NCBI GenBank assembly: GCA_017619795.1
Contig: JAFZRP010000008.1
Span: forward strand, 48,756 to 112,755
Origin: Treponema sp.
Lineage (GTDB): Bacteria > Spirochaetota > Spirochaetia > Treponematales > Treponemataceae
Reading direction: 5' to 3'
Length of the DNA stretch: 64,000 nt
Position numbers and translations under genes: made by a program. Of this stretch, positions 44,363 through 53,690 are shown in pieces; position 1 is the stretch's first letter, and every line of letters starts with the position of its first letter. A model generated the notes under the pieces. That model made no database searches. It was not told the origin of the DNA and worked only from the letters and a program-made list of their open reading frames with translations.

Positions 44363-46450
44363 ATGAAACTACGCACATCAAACTTCTGGTCGCTGATTTT
44401 TAAGACTATAATAAACGGTATGGTAATGGTGCTTCCTGTTATTTTTGTAGGAAGCTTTGCCGTGCTGGTCGTTAATTTTCCAATTCCGGCTTATCAGACT
44501 TTTATTTCCACTTTTGCCGGCGGGGCAATCCAATCTCTTCTATATCTAGTTCAACTTTCTACACTTGGACTTCTTCCTGTTTATATGACTATTTCTATAA
44601 ACCTCAGTTACACAAATGCAACTCAGGAAGGTCCAAAGCTTTTGAGCAAATTAACAAGTCTTCTGGCAGCGCTTACAAGCTTTGTAATTTTATCAGGGCT
44701 TTTTACAGGCAGCTTTGAACTGAAGGAACTGAGCAGTCTTGGATTATTCAGCGCGTTGATTTCCGGAGTTTTTGCTTCTGTGCTTTTTCAAAAGTTCGAA
44801 AAACTTTTCGGTAAGGGCAAAAGCATTTTCTTTGAAGGTGCTGACTCTATTTTTAATTCTACCCTTTTAATGGTGCTTCCATATCTATGCGTTGTGCTTA
44901 TCTTCCTGATTTTCAACTCTTTGATTATTGTGATTTTCAAAGTTACCTGCCTGCAGGAGCTTTTTATCAAGACCTTCAATCTGCTTTTTTCCAGGATGCA
45001 CCGTTCCTATTTCAGCGGATTTTTATTTACGCTTATTATTTCTGTTTTGTGGTGCTTTGGCATTCATGGAAACAAGGTTTTGGACAAAGTTGCAGTTGAT
45101 ATGTTCGAAGCAATAATTCCAGCCCAGATTGTTTCAAAAACTTTTATAGACACATTTGTTTATATGGGCGGAACTGGAACTACTCTAGGTCTTGTAATTG
45201 CAATGTTGATTTTTGGAAAAACAAGTAATTCTAAAAAACTTGCAAAGATGTCTGCCGGCCCTGCTCTTTTTAATATCAGCGAACCTTTGATTTTTGGCTA
45301 CCCGATTATTTATAATCCTTATCTGATTATTCCATTTATTCTTGCGCCCGAAGTTTGTTATACCTTTACCTATCTTATGGCAAAAGTTAATTTTCTGCCG
45401 CCAATCCATAATATGGTAAACTGGACTGTTCCAATCTTTTTAAGCGGCTTCCTTGCAACCGGTTCCGTGCGTGCTATTTTTGTACAGCTCATTAACCTTG
45501 CAATTTCGGTTGCAATTTATGCTCCGTTTGTAATTCTTTATGAAAAGAAATATATGAACAAGCTTACAAACACAATGGATTCGCTTGTAAAAATCTTAAA
45601 GCACAGTGAAGAAACAACAGAGCCGGTAACTTTGACTGAATGTGAAGGAAACGAAGGTCGACTTGCAAAACATCTTGTAAACGATCTGGAAGAAAGCCTT
45701 GCTGCGGGTTTTAAGGAAACTGTTTCTTTAAACGAAAGCTCCCTTTTAATGAAGTACCAGCCTCAGTTTGATAACAAGGGAAAATGCATTGGTTGTGAAT
45801 CACTTTTAAGATGGAACCATGCAAAATACGGAATCGTCTATCCACCGCTTGTAGTTCATCTTGCAAAGGAAAGCAACCGACTTTATGAGCTTGAAACCCT
45901 CATTATAGAAAAATCAATCCACGATTCTGTGGAGCTTAAAAAAGTTTTTGGCGAAGATTTTAAATTGAGCGTAAACATCACCGTCTCCTCGCTGAACGAC
46001 GAACGGCTTCTTCCATTCCTAAAGGACCTCTGCAAAAAGTACACGTTCAAGAAAAACTCCGTCTGCATTGAAATTACAGAAGAGACCGCCCTTGAAACCA
46101 CAAAAGATACCGCCGAGCTTATAAATCAAATTAAGAGCCTTGGCTTTATGTTCGCTCTTGACGATTTTAGCATGGGTCATACAAGCCTTCAGTATCTGCA
46201 ATATAACCAGTTTGATATGGTCAAACTCGACGGCAACCTTGTCCGCTCTCTTTTAGGAAATGAACGCACAAAGGAGATAATTAACTCAATAGTGTATCTT
46301 TCCAATTCGTTAGGCTTTAAAGTTCTAGCCGAGTTTGTCGAAACTACCGAGCAGCAGAATGCACTGGAAGCAATAGGCGTAAAGCTGTATCAAGGTTATT
46401 TGTACAGTCCTGCAATTGATAAGGCTGCATTTTTAAAGATGCTTAAGTAA
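44363..46450 (+). CDS. PTS EIIC domain fused to EAL c-di-GMP phosphodiesterase
   Basis: A 695-residue fusion. Residues 1-400 are a PTS lactose/cellobiose-type EIIC transporter with about ten membrane helices and both sugar-site motifs: His in WCFGIHGNKV (about 235) and Glu in FNISEPLIFGYPIIYNP (about 307). No EIIA or EIIB domain is present. After a linker, residues about 440-695 are an EAL domain whose catalytic residues are all kept: Glu in CESLLRW (an ESL variant), Asn in SVNITV, Glu in EITEE, the DD of ALDDFSMGHTSL, Lys in MVKLDG, Glu in AEFVET and Gln in YQGYLY. It probably couples sugar binding or transport to c-di-GMP breakdown. A GGDEF gene follows. Confidence 0.85.
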   Translation: MKLRTSNFWSLIFKTIINGMVMVLPVIFVGSFAVLVVNFPIPAYQTFISTFAGGAIQSLLYLVQLSTLGLLPVYMTISINLSYTNATQEGPKLLSKLTSLLAALTSFVILSGLFTGSFELKELSSLGLFSALISGVFASVLFQKFEKLFGKGKSIFFEGADSIFNSTLLMVLPYLCVVLIFLIFNSLIIVIFKVTCLQELFIKTFNLLFSRMHRSYFSGFLFTLIISVLWCFGIHGNKVLDKVAVDMFEAIIPAQIVSKTFIDTFVYMGGTGTTLGLVIAMLIFGKTSNSKKLAKMSAGPALFNISEPLIFGYPIIYNPYLIIPFILAPEVCYTFTYLMAKVNFLPPIHNMVNWTVPIFLSGFLATGSVRAIFVQLINLAISVAIYAPFVILYEKKYMNKLTNTMDSLVKILKHSEETTEPVTLTECEGNEGRLAKHLVNDLEESLAAGFKETVSLNESSLLMKYQPQFDNKGKCIGCESLLRWNHAKYGIVYPPLVVHLAKESNRLYELETLIIEKSIHDSVELKKVFGEDFKLSVNITVSSLNDERLLPFLKDLCKKYTFKKNSVCIEITEETALETTKDTAELINQIKSLGFMFALDDFSMGHTSLQYLQYNQFDMVKLDGNLVRSLLGNERTKEIINSIVYLSNSLGFKVLAEFVETTEQQNALEAIGVKLYQGYLYSPAIDKAAFLKMLK

Positions 46451-46519
46451 AAACTTTTATTCATATATTTTCTAATCTATGTTATACTATTAGAGCTATA
46501 CTTTCAGGAATTGTTATTA

Positions 46520-47896
46520 ATGAAGTTTACATTGGGTCATAGGAAAATCGGGGTGATTACCGCCTTGATTACCCTTTTGATTTTGTTCACGATTTATTCT
46601 CTTTTTATCCAGCATGACATTGCACTTGAGCAGGAGCATTACGGACTTATTGCAGAGGATGAAGCAACCCACATTTTAACTACAATCGACTCTATTATGA
46701 CCCGAACGAATACAATGGAAATCCTTATACAGGACCACAAGGGCGATACAGAGTTCTTTGATGATATTGCTGAAAATATTTATAACAGCGTACTGCTGGA
46801 AACAGGCGTTTCCCTAAAAAATCTTGCAATTGCGCCGGGTGGTGTTGTTTCGGCAGTTTATCCTTATGCCGGAAATGAATCTCTTATCGGCTTTAATTTT
46901 ATGGATTTGAGTAAAGCAGGAAACGCAGAAGCATACGAAGCCTACGAAAAGGGAAACACTGTCCTTACAAACCCGTTTGAGCTTGTTCAAGGCGGAATTG
47001 GTATGGCAGGACGAAAGCCTGTTATAATTGATGATGCTGATAATGGCAAGCGGCTTTGGGGACTCGTAACTGTTACAATCGACTTTGACAATCTTATTAA
47101 TGTCCTTCGCCTTGAAAATCTTTCTGCAATGGGCTTAAACTACGAGCTTTCGTATATTACCTTTGACAGTACAAGACACTTGATAAAATCCAGCGGAACC
47201 TTAAAGAAAAATGCAAAGCGTATTACCTTCAACATAAGGAATCTTATGTGGGAGCTTGCCGTTACGCCGGTTCAAGGCTGGGTGCCTATCCGTCAGATAG
47301 TTATATTTATCATCCTCTTTCTTTCACTATCCTATTTTGCAGGCGTGTTTGCAAACCTTTTCCTGCGGCTTCAGGAATCGAACAGACAGCTTTTGCAGCT
47401 TTCAATTACCGACCGACTGACAGGCTGCTACAACCGCCGTGCTTACGAAGCAGATTTTTCATATCTTCAGGAAAATCCGCCGGATGAAAACTTTGTTTAC
47501 TTTGCGGCAGATGTAAATGGATTGAAATCCACAAACGACACGCTCGGTCATGATGCAGGAGATGAAATTATCTGCGGAACTGCAGATTGCCTTACTGAGT
47601 ATTTTGAAAATTACGGCAAGCTATACAGAACAGGTGGCGATGAATTTGCGTGCATGATTTCTATAGATAAAGAACCTCTTAACGAAATTACTGCTAATAT
47701 AAAATCGATTATGAATAACTGGGAAGGAATAAAGTCGAAATCACTCTCCTTCTCCGTTGGCTATGCAGAAAAAAGAGAGTTCCCGAATGCCTCTGTGAAA
47801 GAACTTGCAAAAATTGCAGATAAACGAATGTACGAAAATAAACGCAATTTTTATGTTGAAAATGGCATTGACCGCAGACAATCAAAAAGAAGCTGA
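46520..47896 (+). CDS. CHASE-like sensor diguanylate cyclase (GGDEF)
   Basis: A 458-residue membrane protein: N-terminal helix (about 11-29), an extracytoplasmic CHASE-like domain with KNLAIAPGGVVSAVYPYAGN and IGFNFMD (about 100-130), a second helix (about 270-290) and a C-terminal GGDEF domain with DRLTGCYNRRAYEADF and the active RTGGDEFACMI. The RxxD inhibitory site is absent from its usual position five residues upstream. It makes c-di-GMP in response to an outside ligand. The ATG at 46520 is used, with AGGA 10 nt upstream. It is the counterpart of the preceding phosphodiesterase. Confidence 0.88.
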   Translation: MKFTLGHRKIGVITALITLLILFTIYSLFIQHDIALEQEHYGLIAEDEATHILTTIDSIMTRTNTMEILIQDHKGDTEFFDDIAENIYNSVLLETGVSLKNLAIAPGGVVSAVYPYAGNESLIGFNFMDLSKAGNAEAYEAYEKGNTVLTNPFELVQGGIGMAGRKPVIIDDADNGKRLWGLVTVTIDFDNLINVLRLENLSAMGLNYELSYITFDSTRHLIKSSGTLKKNAKRITFNIRNLMWELAVTPVQGWVPIRQIVIFIILFLSLSYFAGVFANLFLRLQESNRQLLQLSITDRLTGCYNRRAYEADFSYLQENPPDENFVYFAADVNGLKSTNDTLGHDAGDEIICGTADCLTEYFENYGKLYRTGGDEFACMISIDKEPLNEITANIKSIMNNWEGIKSKSLSFSVGYAEKREFPNASVKELAKIADKRMYENKRNFYVENGIDRRQSKRS

Positions 47897-47935
47897 TAAA
47901 GCAGCATAATACAAGACTCACAAAAGGATAATGAT

Positions 47936-48754
47936 ATGCGCCTGATTTTTATACGCCACGGAGACCCAAACTATTTAACCGATAATCTTACCAAAAAAGG
48001 CAAACGGGAAGCAGCCCTTCTTGCAGAAAGAGTATGTAAATGGAAGAATATTACACAGGTTTACGTTTCACCGCTTGGACGTGCAAAAGCAACAGCAAAG
48101 CCTTTTCTTTCAAAGCTGGAACTCAAAGCAATTACATACGACTGGCTTCAGGAGTTTTATTACAGAACAAAATACCCTGAAAATGTGCCGGAAGATATTT
48201 TACCAAAAGAGCTTGCCGGAAAAGAAACAATGTGCTGGGATTTAATGCCAGATTATTTTATTTCCGACCCGTTTTTCTTTGATAAAGACAAATGGACAGA
48301 CAGTGATTTTATGAAAGCCGGCAACATCAAGGAAAAATACAAAATGGTCTGCGATGGAATTGACGGAATCCTTGCAGAATACGGCTATACCAGAAACGAC
48401 AAAAACTTTTACAATGTACAGAATCCAAAGCCAAACTTTAACTGGGACAAGCCTGTTCCTAAATATCACCTTAAATCTGTAAAGGACGATTACCCGGAAG
48501 AAACAACTCTAGTATTTGTCTGCCACCTTGGCGTTATCTTTGCAATGATTGCTCACCTAACAGGCTTATCTCCAATGCAGCTTTGGCAAGGCTTTTACAT
48601 CGCACCAACCTCCATCACAATTCTCAACAGCGAAGAACGTAAGCCTGGACAAGCCTGGTTCCGTGTAGAACGCCTCGGCGACACAAATCATTTGACAAAC
48701 GGTGGAGAACCAATATCCTCTTCCGGTTACTTTGCTGAGGTATTTAGAGAATAA
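47936..48754 (+). CDS. Histidine phosphatase-superfamily protein
   Basis: A 272-residue phosphoglycerate-mutase-like enzyme. It has the RHG motif (RLIFIRHGDPNYL) with the nucleophilic His, a TKKGKREAALLAERV segment, VSPLGRAKATAKPF and a second His in LVFVCHLGVIFAMIAHLTG. It is longer than most phosphatases of this fold, with an insert of about 70 residues (KDKWTDSDFMK region). The natural substrate cannot be told from the motifs. It starts 37 nt after the GGDEF gene and may share its transcript. Confidence 0.85.
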   Translation: MRLIFIRHGDPNYLTDNLTKKGKREAALLAERVCKWKNITQVYVSPLGRAKATAKPFLSKLELKAITYDWLQEFYYRTKYPENVPEDILPKELAGKETMCWDLMPDYFISDPFFFDKDKWTDSDFMKAGNIKEKYKMVCDGIDGILAEYGYTRNDKNFYNVQNPKPNFNWDKPVPKYHLKSVKDDYPEETTLVFVCHLGVIFAMIAHLTGLSPMQLWQGFYIAPTSITILNSEERKPGQAWFRVERLGDTNHLTNGGEPISSSGYFAEVFRE

Positions 48755-48786
48755 GTGAAGGCATAAGTCCAAAACTGCATAATTTA

Positions 48787-48815
48787 TTGTTTTTTTACTT
48801 AAAAAATGTTAATAT
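48787..48815 (+). promoter_or_regulatory. Promoter of the LacI-family gene, probably leaderless
   Basis: TTGTTT (48787-48792) and TAATAT (48810-48815) with a 17-bp spacer; the -10 ends 6 nt before the ATG and no Shine-Dalgarno is present. Confidence 0.6.
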
Positions 48816-48821
48816 TTTTCT

Positions 48822-49838
48822 ATGGAAAGAAAAAAGAAAGTACGTCTATCAGACATTGCAGAACGATTAAATGTAAGCACCGTAACAATTTCAAAAGCAC
48901 TTGCTAATAAAGAAGGTGTAAGCGACGATTTAAGAAAACAGATCAAAGATATTGCTGAAGAAATGGGCTACAAGGTAAAAAAATCAACACCTGCGGCAAA
49001 CGGCACAATCACCGGTAACATCGGAATCCTTATTCCATCACGCTTTTTCTCGCAGAATATGTCCTTTTACTGGTACCTTTTTAATTTTCTTTCCCAAGAG
49101 CTTCTTAATAGAAATTATTACAGCATTATGGAACTGCTTTCCGATGAAGATGAAGAAAAGCTTTCTCCTCCAAGAATGCTCAACGACAAAAAGGTTGACG
49201 GTCTGATTATTCTCGGTCAGGTGAGCAATGCTTATATAAATACAATCAGAACCCATTACGACAACTTTATCCTTCTGGATTCCTACACAAACATAATGGG
49301 AATTGACTGTGTCTGCAGCGATGACTACTACTGTTCTTATATGCTTACAAGCTACGTAATTTCGCAGGGACACAAAAAGCTCCGCTTCGTTGGCAATTTT
49401 GATGCAACTTCTTCTATAAAAGACCGCTTTATGGGCTTTCAGAAGGCCCTGTTCGAAAACCGGCTGCCAGTTGCCTTCAACGAAATAATTGCTGACCGCG
49501 ATGAAAAAGGCGGCCAGATTGAATTAAAGCTTCCATCAAAGGAAAACATGCCAAGTGCCTTTATCTGCAACAATGACGAAACAGCGGCAATGATTATAGA
49601 AGCACTTCAGAAAAACGGCTACAAGGTTCCGGAGGATATTTCTGTTACCGGCTTTGACAATTACATAATCAAGCACCCAAATACAATTCCGTTGACAACC
49701 GTTTATATAAATCCTCAGGATACTGCAAATGTTGCTGCCGATCTGATTATTAAAAAAATCACCGGAGAACCTTACATTAAAGGTCGCCACCTGGTAAGCG
49801 GCTCTCTTATCATCAGAGACTCAGTAAAGAAAATCTAA
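48822..49838 (+). CDS. LacI-family transcriptional regulator
   Basis: A 338-residue repressor with an N-terminal LacI helix-turn-helix (RLSDIAERLNVSTVTISKAL) and hinge, followed by a type 1 periplasmic-binding-like sugar domain (ILIPSRFFSQNMSFYWYLF, VDGLIILGQVSNAYI, AFICNNDETAAMIIEAL, VTGFDNYIIKHPNTIPLTTV). It has the full DNA-binding part that the sensor kinase at 24608 lacks. The gene is followed after 12 bp by the acyltransferase-like gene; its operator is not identified. Confidence 0.93.
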   Translation: MERKKKVRLSDIAERLNVSTVTISKALANKEGVSDDLRKQIKDIAEEMGYKVKKSTPAANGTITGNIGILIPSRFFSQNMSFYWYLFNFLSQELLNRNYYSIMELLSDEDEEKLSPPRMLNDKKVDGLIILGQVSNAYINTIRTHYDNFILLDSYTNIMGIDCVCSDDYYCSYMLTSYVISQGHKKLRFVGNFDATSSIKDRFMGFQKALFENRLPVAFNEIIADRDEKGGQIELKLPSKENMPSAFICNNDETAAMIIEALQKNGYKVPEDISVTGFDNYIIKHPNTIPLTTVYINPQDTANVAADLIIKKITGEPYIKGRHLVSGSLIIRDSVKKI

Positions 49839-49850
49839 GGCAGGAAAGCA

Positions 49851-50771
49851 ATGAGTAAAAAGCAGGAAAAAACTGGGGAAAATCCTACAACATATAAACG
49901 CCGATGGGGAGACAGAAAGGACGGCAGACTTCTCCGTTCCATAGAGCCAATTGCAATTTTCTCTCTTTACATCATGAATACCCGCAACGATGCAAACAAC
50001 TATATTACGGACAGTATTGAGCTTTCTGCCATAGACAAATATGTTCATAAAAAACGCCAGGAAGGCTTTGAAGGCTTTAATATAATGTATGTGCTTGTTG
50101 CAGCTTATGTAAGAACTGTAAGCCAGAAGCCCGGCATAAACAGATTTATAAACGGTCACAGAATCTATGCCCGAAACAATATTGAAGTAAGCCTGATGGT
50201 AAAAAAGAGACTTGAGTTGAATGCCCCGGAAACTATGTTTAAGTTCTTCTTTAAGCCGGAATATACAATCAATGATGTATACAAGGATATGCACGAAAAG
50301 ATTTACGCATACCAGAATGAGCCCGACACAGATGTTTCAGATGCTCTTGATAATTTTTTGAAGGGAATTGTAATGTTCCCACGCTGGATTTTACGTCTTG
50401 TGATGAAGCTTTTATATAAGCTTGATTATCACGGCTTGATACCTCTTTCACTTCTGGCTATCAGTCCATTCCATGGTTCAATGGTACTTTCTTCCATGGG
50501 TTCGCTCGGAGTTCCATCTGTTTATCATCATCTTTTTAACTTTGGTAATGTGCCGATGTTTATAACCTTCAGCACAAAACGTCACGAAAACGAATTAAAA
50601 TCAGACGGAACAATACAAAAAAAGCATTATCTTGATTTTAATATTACAATGGATGATAGAATCTGCGACGGTCACTATTATTCTACGGCTTTGCATGAGC
50701 TCAAAAAATACATCAAAAATCCGGAATTGCTTGAAGTTCCACCAAAAGAAGTGATAAATGATATTCCATAA
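49851..50771 (+). CDS. 2-oxoacid dehydrogenase E2-like acyltransferase lacking the catalytic His
   Basis: A 306-residue protein with the chloramphenicol-acetyltransferase/E2 catalytic fold, but no lipoyl or subunit-binding domain. The signature that reads DHRVIDG in true E2 enzymes is MDDRICDGHYY here, so the catalytic His is replaced by Asp. Other core segments such as FNIMYVLVAAYVRTVSQKPG and SPFHGSMVLSSMGSLGVPSV are kept. It may bind an acyl or CoA ligand without the usual chemistry or use another base. It is coupled to the LacI gene by a 12-bp gap. Confidence 0.75.
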   Translation: MSKKQEKTGENPTTYKRRWGDRKDGRLLRSIEPIAIFSLYIMNTRNDANNYITDSIELSAIDKYVHKKRQEGFEGFNIMYVLVAAYVRTVSQKPGINRFINGHRIYARNNIEVSLMVKKRLELNAPETMFKFFFKPEYTINDVYKDMHEKIYAYQNEPDTDVSDALDNFLKGIVMFPRWILRLVMKLLYKLDYHGLIPLSLLAISPFHGSMVLSSMGSLGVPSVYHHLFNFGNVPMFITFSTKRHENELKSDGTIQKKHYLDFNITMDDRICDGHYYSTALHELKKYIKNPELLEVPPKEVINDIP

Positions 50772-50834
50772 GCCGCATTTGATTTTTCACTTATCTATGG
50801 TATAATTAACATTACAACATTTGGAGACTTTTTT

Positions 50835-51509
50835 ATGAAAAAGATTTTTACAGTAGCCATGACTGCTGCGATTTTTGCATGCCTTATAAGCTGTGGCTCA
50901 ACACCTAAACCAGAAGATAACAAAAAAGATGAAACTATAACAGCTCCTGTTGTTCAGGAAGAAAAAAAGGAAGAACACAAGGAAAAACCGGCCCCTAAAA
51001 AAAAGCCGCTCTTTGGTGACGATGGTTTGCCTATTGGTAAATACGTTACTATGGAAGATTTTGAAGACGGTAATTACTGGATGCCTGTTGGTTCTTCCTG
51101 GGATGACGGCGATATGTCTGTTGATGATGATACGACCGAGGAATGGGGAACAAATGGCCCTACTTCGCTTAAGTGCATTTACAAGACAAAAGGCGGCGAG
51201 TTTGAAAAATCAGGCTACTACTGCGATGCTCCGCTTGAATCAGACTGGTCAGATGCAAAGTTTGTTGTAATTGACGTAAACAATCCTAACGATTATGCAA
51301 TTCCACTGAACATAGTTCTCCAGACCGGGGATGACTGGACTTGGAACCAGGCAGAACCACAGATCTGCGAACCAGGAATCAGCACACTTGTTTTCGACAT
51401 CAGAAAGTTTACCAATACTTCCTATGTTGCCAGAATGATTGTATATCTTTATGGAACACCGGAAAGTAATGGATTTTTCTTCTTTGATAATTATCGCGTA
51501 GTATTTTAA
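50835..51509 (+). CDS. Lipoprotein with carbohydrate-binding-like domain
   Basis: A 224-residue lipoprotein (lipobox ACLISC, Cys about residue 20). A Lys/Glu/Pro-rich linker (about 25-60) leads to a beta-sandwich domain with MEDFEDGNYWMPVGSSWDDG and TNGPTSLKCIYKTKGGEFE, similar in style to the carbohydrate-binding CBM11/30-like or laminin-G-like modules attached to glycoside hydrolases. The ligand is unknown. A TATAAT box and GGAGA site precede it. Its stop overlaps the stop of the convergent esterase gene by four bases. Confidence 0.65.
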   Translation: MKKIFTVAMTAAIFACLISCGSTPKPEDNKKDETITAPVVQEEKKEEHKEKPAPKKKPLFGDDGLPIGKYVTMEDFEDGNYWMPVGSSWDDGDMSVDDDTTEEWGTNGPTSLKCIYKTKGGEFEKSGYYCDAPLESDWSDAKFVVIDVNNPNDYAIPLNIVLQTGDDWTWNQAEPQICEPGISTLVFDIRKFTNTSYVARMIVYLYGTPESNGFFFFDNYRVVF

Positions 51510-52639
51510 AGTTCCTTTATAAAATTGTACAGCTTCTCTGCAGCCAGCTTGTGCGTTTTGGGACCTGGATGGCCGCGAGAACCTTTGTCTTCTAAGGACT
51601 CTTCCACATATTCCATAGAATCTAACTTAAGCAAATAAACTTTATTGTCGTTGGCTTCGCGCTTGTACTCATCTATTCCGCGGGAAATAAACTCGGGGAT
51701 GGCGTTCATGGTGATCATACCGTAGCACCAGATGATTACGGCTTTTTTATTGTGTAAGCGAATTGTTTTCAAAAAGCTTTTTACGGTATCAGCAATATAC
51801 ATTCCGTCTTCTTCGCAGGCTTTTTCGTATGCATCGGTTTTTAGAACATATTCTTTACCTGAGGCATCCTTCCAAGGCTGCTGGAAAAAGGCACCGTTAT
51901 CGTTAGTTCCAAGGTTGATGATGATGAAGTCGGACTCTGTTTTAAATGAATACTTATCCTTTGCTCCAAGCTGCTTTTGCTTTTCGCCATTCAAAACAGA
52001 GCAGACATTTTCGTAATGAGGTGGAAGAGCGGAGTTTCTGTTACCATCCCAGCCCCAGCATATACCCCAGCCGCACTGACTCATCACGCTAAAATCTGCA
52101 TTGAGCCGCTTTGCCAGTTGAACTGCATACGTTTTACCTGCACAGAACCATTGTGTAATCCAATCCTGTTCGTTTGGCATTCCAGCAAGCCCTTCTCCAC
52201 TTGTTATGCTGTCGCCAACAAACTCAAGGCTAAGCTCACGAGGAACCGGCTTACAAAATGCACCGTTATCATCAAGCCCAACCTGATGAATAAGCAGAAG
52301 GTGTTTTGAATCATCAGACATAGGCTGAGTATCTTTTATAATAGAAATAAGATTTTCTTTTTCCTTATTCATGCCGCGTGCAATACAAATCCACTGAGGT
52401 TCACCTTTACAAACCATAAAGCGGCTTATAACGGCACCGTTCACCTCAACTCTAATCCACGGCTCGTATACATCATAATCAGAAGAAACCTGAATCCAGA
52501 CTTCGCTCGATTTAACATTTACTTCCAGAGCAGCTGCTCCCCAAAAGAGCATCAAAGGTTGAGCTTTCTCCCCTGCTCCGTCTACGTTTCTTCCAAGAAT
52601 CCTTTTGTTCGGTATTTCGTTAATTTTGTAAGCTTTCAT
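51506..52639 (-). CDS. SGNH/GDSL esterase, CE2-like
   Basis: A 377-residue esterase with an N-terminal jelly-roll domain and a C-terminal SGNH hydrolase domain: the nucleophile block VGDSITSGEGLAG (about 168), Gly in the CGWGICWGWDGN segment, GTNDNGAF and the catalytic His in GHPGPKTH. This order is that of carbohydrate-esterase family 2, which removes acetyl groups from plant polysaccharides. No signal peptide is evident, so it may act on imported oligosaccharides. TATACT lies 7 nt before the ATG without a Shine-Dalgarno. Confidence 0.8.
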   Translation of the reverse strand: MKAYKINEIPNKRILGRNVDGAGEKAQPLMLFWGAAALEVNVKSSEVWIQVSSDYDVYEPWIRVEVNGAVISRFMVCKGEPQWICIARGMNKEKENLISIIKDTQPMSDDSKHLLLIHQVGLDDNGAFCKPVPRELSLEFVGDSITSGEGLAGMPNEQDWITQWFCAGKTYAVQLAKRLNADFSVMSQCGWGICWGWDGNRNSALPPHYENVCSVLNGEKQKQLGAKDKYSFKTESDFIIINLGTNDNGAFFQQPWKDASGKEYVLKTDAYEKACEEDGMYIADTVKSFLKTIRLHNKKAVIIWCYGMITMNAIPEFISRGIDEYKREANDNKVYLLKLDSMEYVEESLEDKGSRGHPGPKTHKLAAEKLYNFIKEL

Positions 52640-52756
52640 AGGGAGAAGTATATCAAATCTTTGTTTACTTTTGTAGAGTCATAGGCTTCTTTATTGACAT
52701 CATTATTTGACGAGTCGTATAATGGGCAACAAAAATTGTTTTTCGGGAGCACTTTT

Positions 52757-53626
52757 ATGACAAACTTTTACGATACGACTGACATTCCATGCTTTGGCGT
52801 TGCAGGAAACTTCACGGGGCACCTTGAACAGGCCGGCGAAGCGGTAGATTTCAAAAATATAAAAACAAATGATCAGAATGCACCGAAAGCAATTTTTCCG
52901 ACTTTTATTCCGTTGAAAAAATCACCTGTGGAAAATGACACTTCAGCTGTACCAGCTTTTCTTACAACCTATCCGTTTAATTCCGAAAAAATCATTTTTC
53001 CAAAAGGAGAAATTAAGCTCCAGATAGAGCCGGAATGTGCAATTATCTTTAATGCAAGCTGGCAGGGCGATACACTTGTTTCTCTAAAACCAATTTGTTT
53101 TGGAGCTTCGAATGACTGCTCAATCAGAAAACAAGGCGCAAAGAAAATCAGCGAAAAAAAGAACTGGGGTGCCTGCTCAAAAGGTTTTTCGGATAATCAG
53201 ATTGCGGCTGACGGTTTTGAAAAAGGGTGTATTCTGGATGACTACCGTATTGCAAGTTTTTTAATACGCGACAATAAGGTTTATGCTTACGGAGAAAACA
53301 GTGCTGTCCGCGACTACAGCTACATTTATCAAAAGCTTACGGACTGGATGCTTGAAAAATTCAACAATCAAAAGTATGAAGGTCCGGCAGAAAACATACA
53401 CAGCTACCTGATAGCAGCCGGTAGACCTCAGCAGATTATGGTTTCAATCGGAGCAACACGTTACACAGACTGGGGCGAAAATAACTTTTTGCAGAATAAT
53501 GATAAAGCGGTTGTAGTTGTTTACCCGGAATCTAAATATACACCCGAACAGATTTTTGAAATGGCAGAAACAGGAAAGTTTACGGACAGTGCAATTTCTG
53601 CATTGGTTCAGACTGTGGTATTGTAA
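52757..53626 (+). CDS. DUF5718-family protein
   Basis: A 289-residue cytoplasmic protein resembling the fumarylacetoacetase-like DUF5718 family as I recall it, starting DIPCFGVAGNFTGHLEQAGE and containing AIFPTFIPLKK and CAIIFNASWQGDTLV. Its enzymatic role is not established. The ATG at 52757 follows GGGAG; the frame starting at 52694 is not used. A strong link to its neighbours is not visible. Confidence 0.65.
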   Translation: MTNFYDTTDIPCFGVAGNFTGHLEQAGEAVDFKNIKTNDQNAPKAIFPTFIPLKKSPVENDTSAVPAFLTTYPFNSEKIIFPKGEIKLQIEPECAIIFNASWQGDTLVSLKPICFGASNDCSIRKQGAKKISEKKNWGACSKGFSDNQIAADGFEKGCILDDYRIASFLIRDNKVYAYGENSAVRDYSYIYQKLTDWMLEKFNNQKYEGPAENIHSYLIAAGRPQQIMVSIGATRYTDWGENNFLQNNDKAVVVVYPESKYTPEQIFEMAETGKFTDSAISALVQTVVL

Positions 53627-53690
53627 ACAGGAATACTTACTTATACAATAAAGAGTAGACTACTGATTTCTTACAAGCTGGAGTTTCAAA

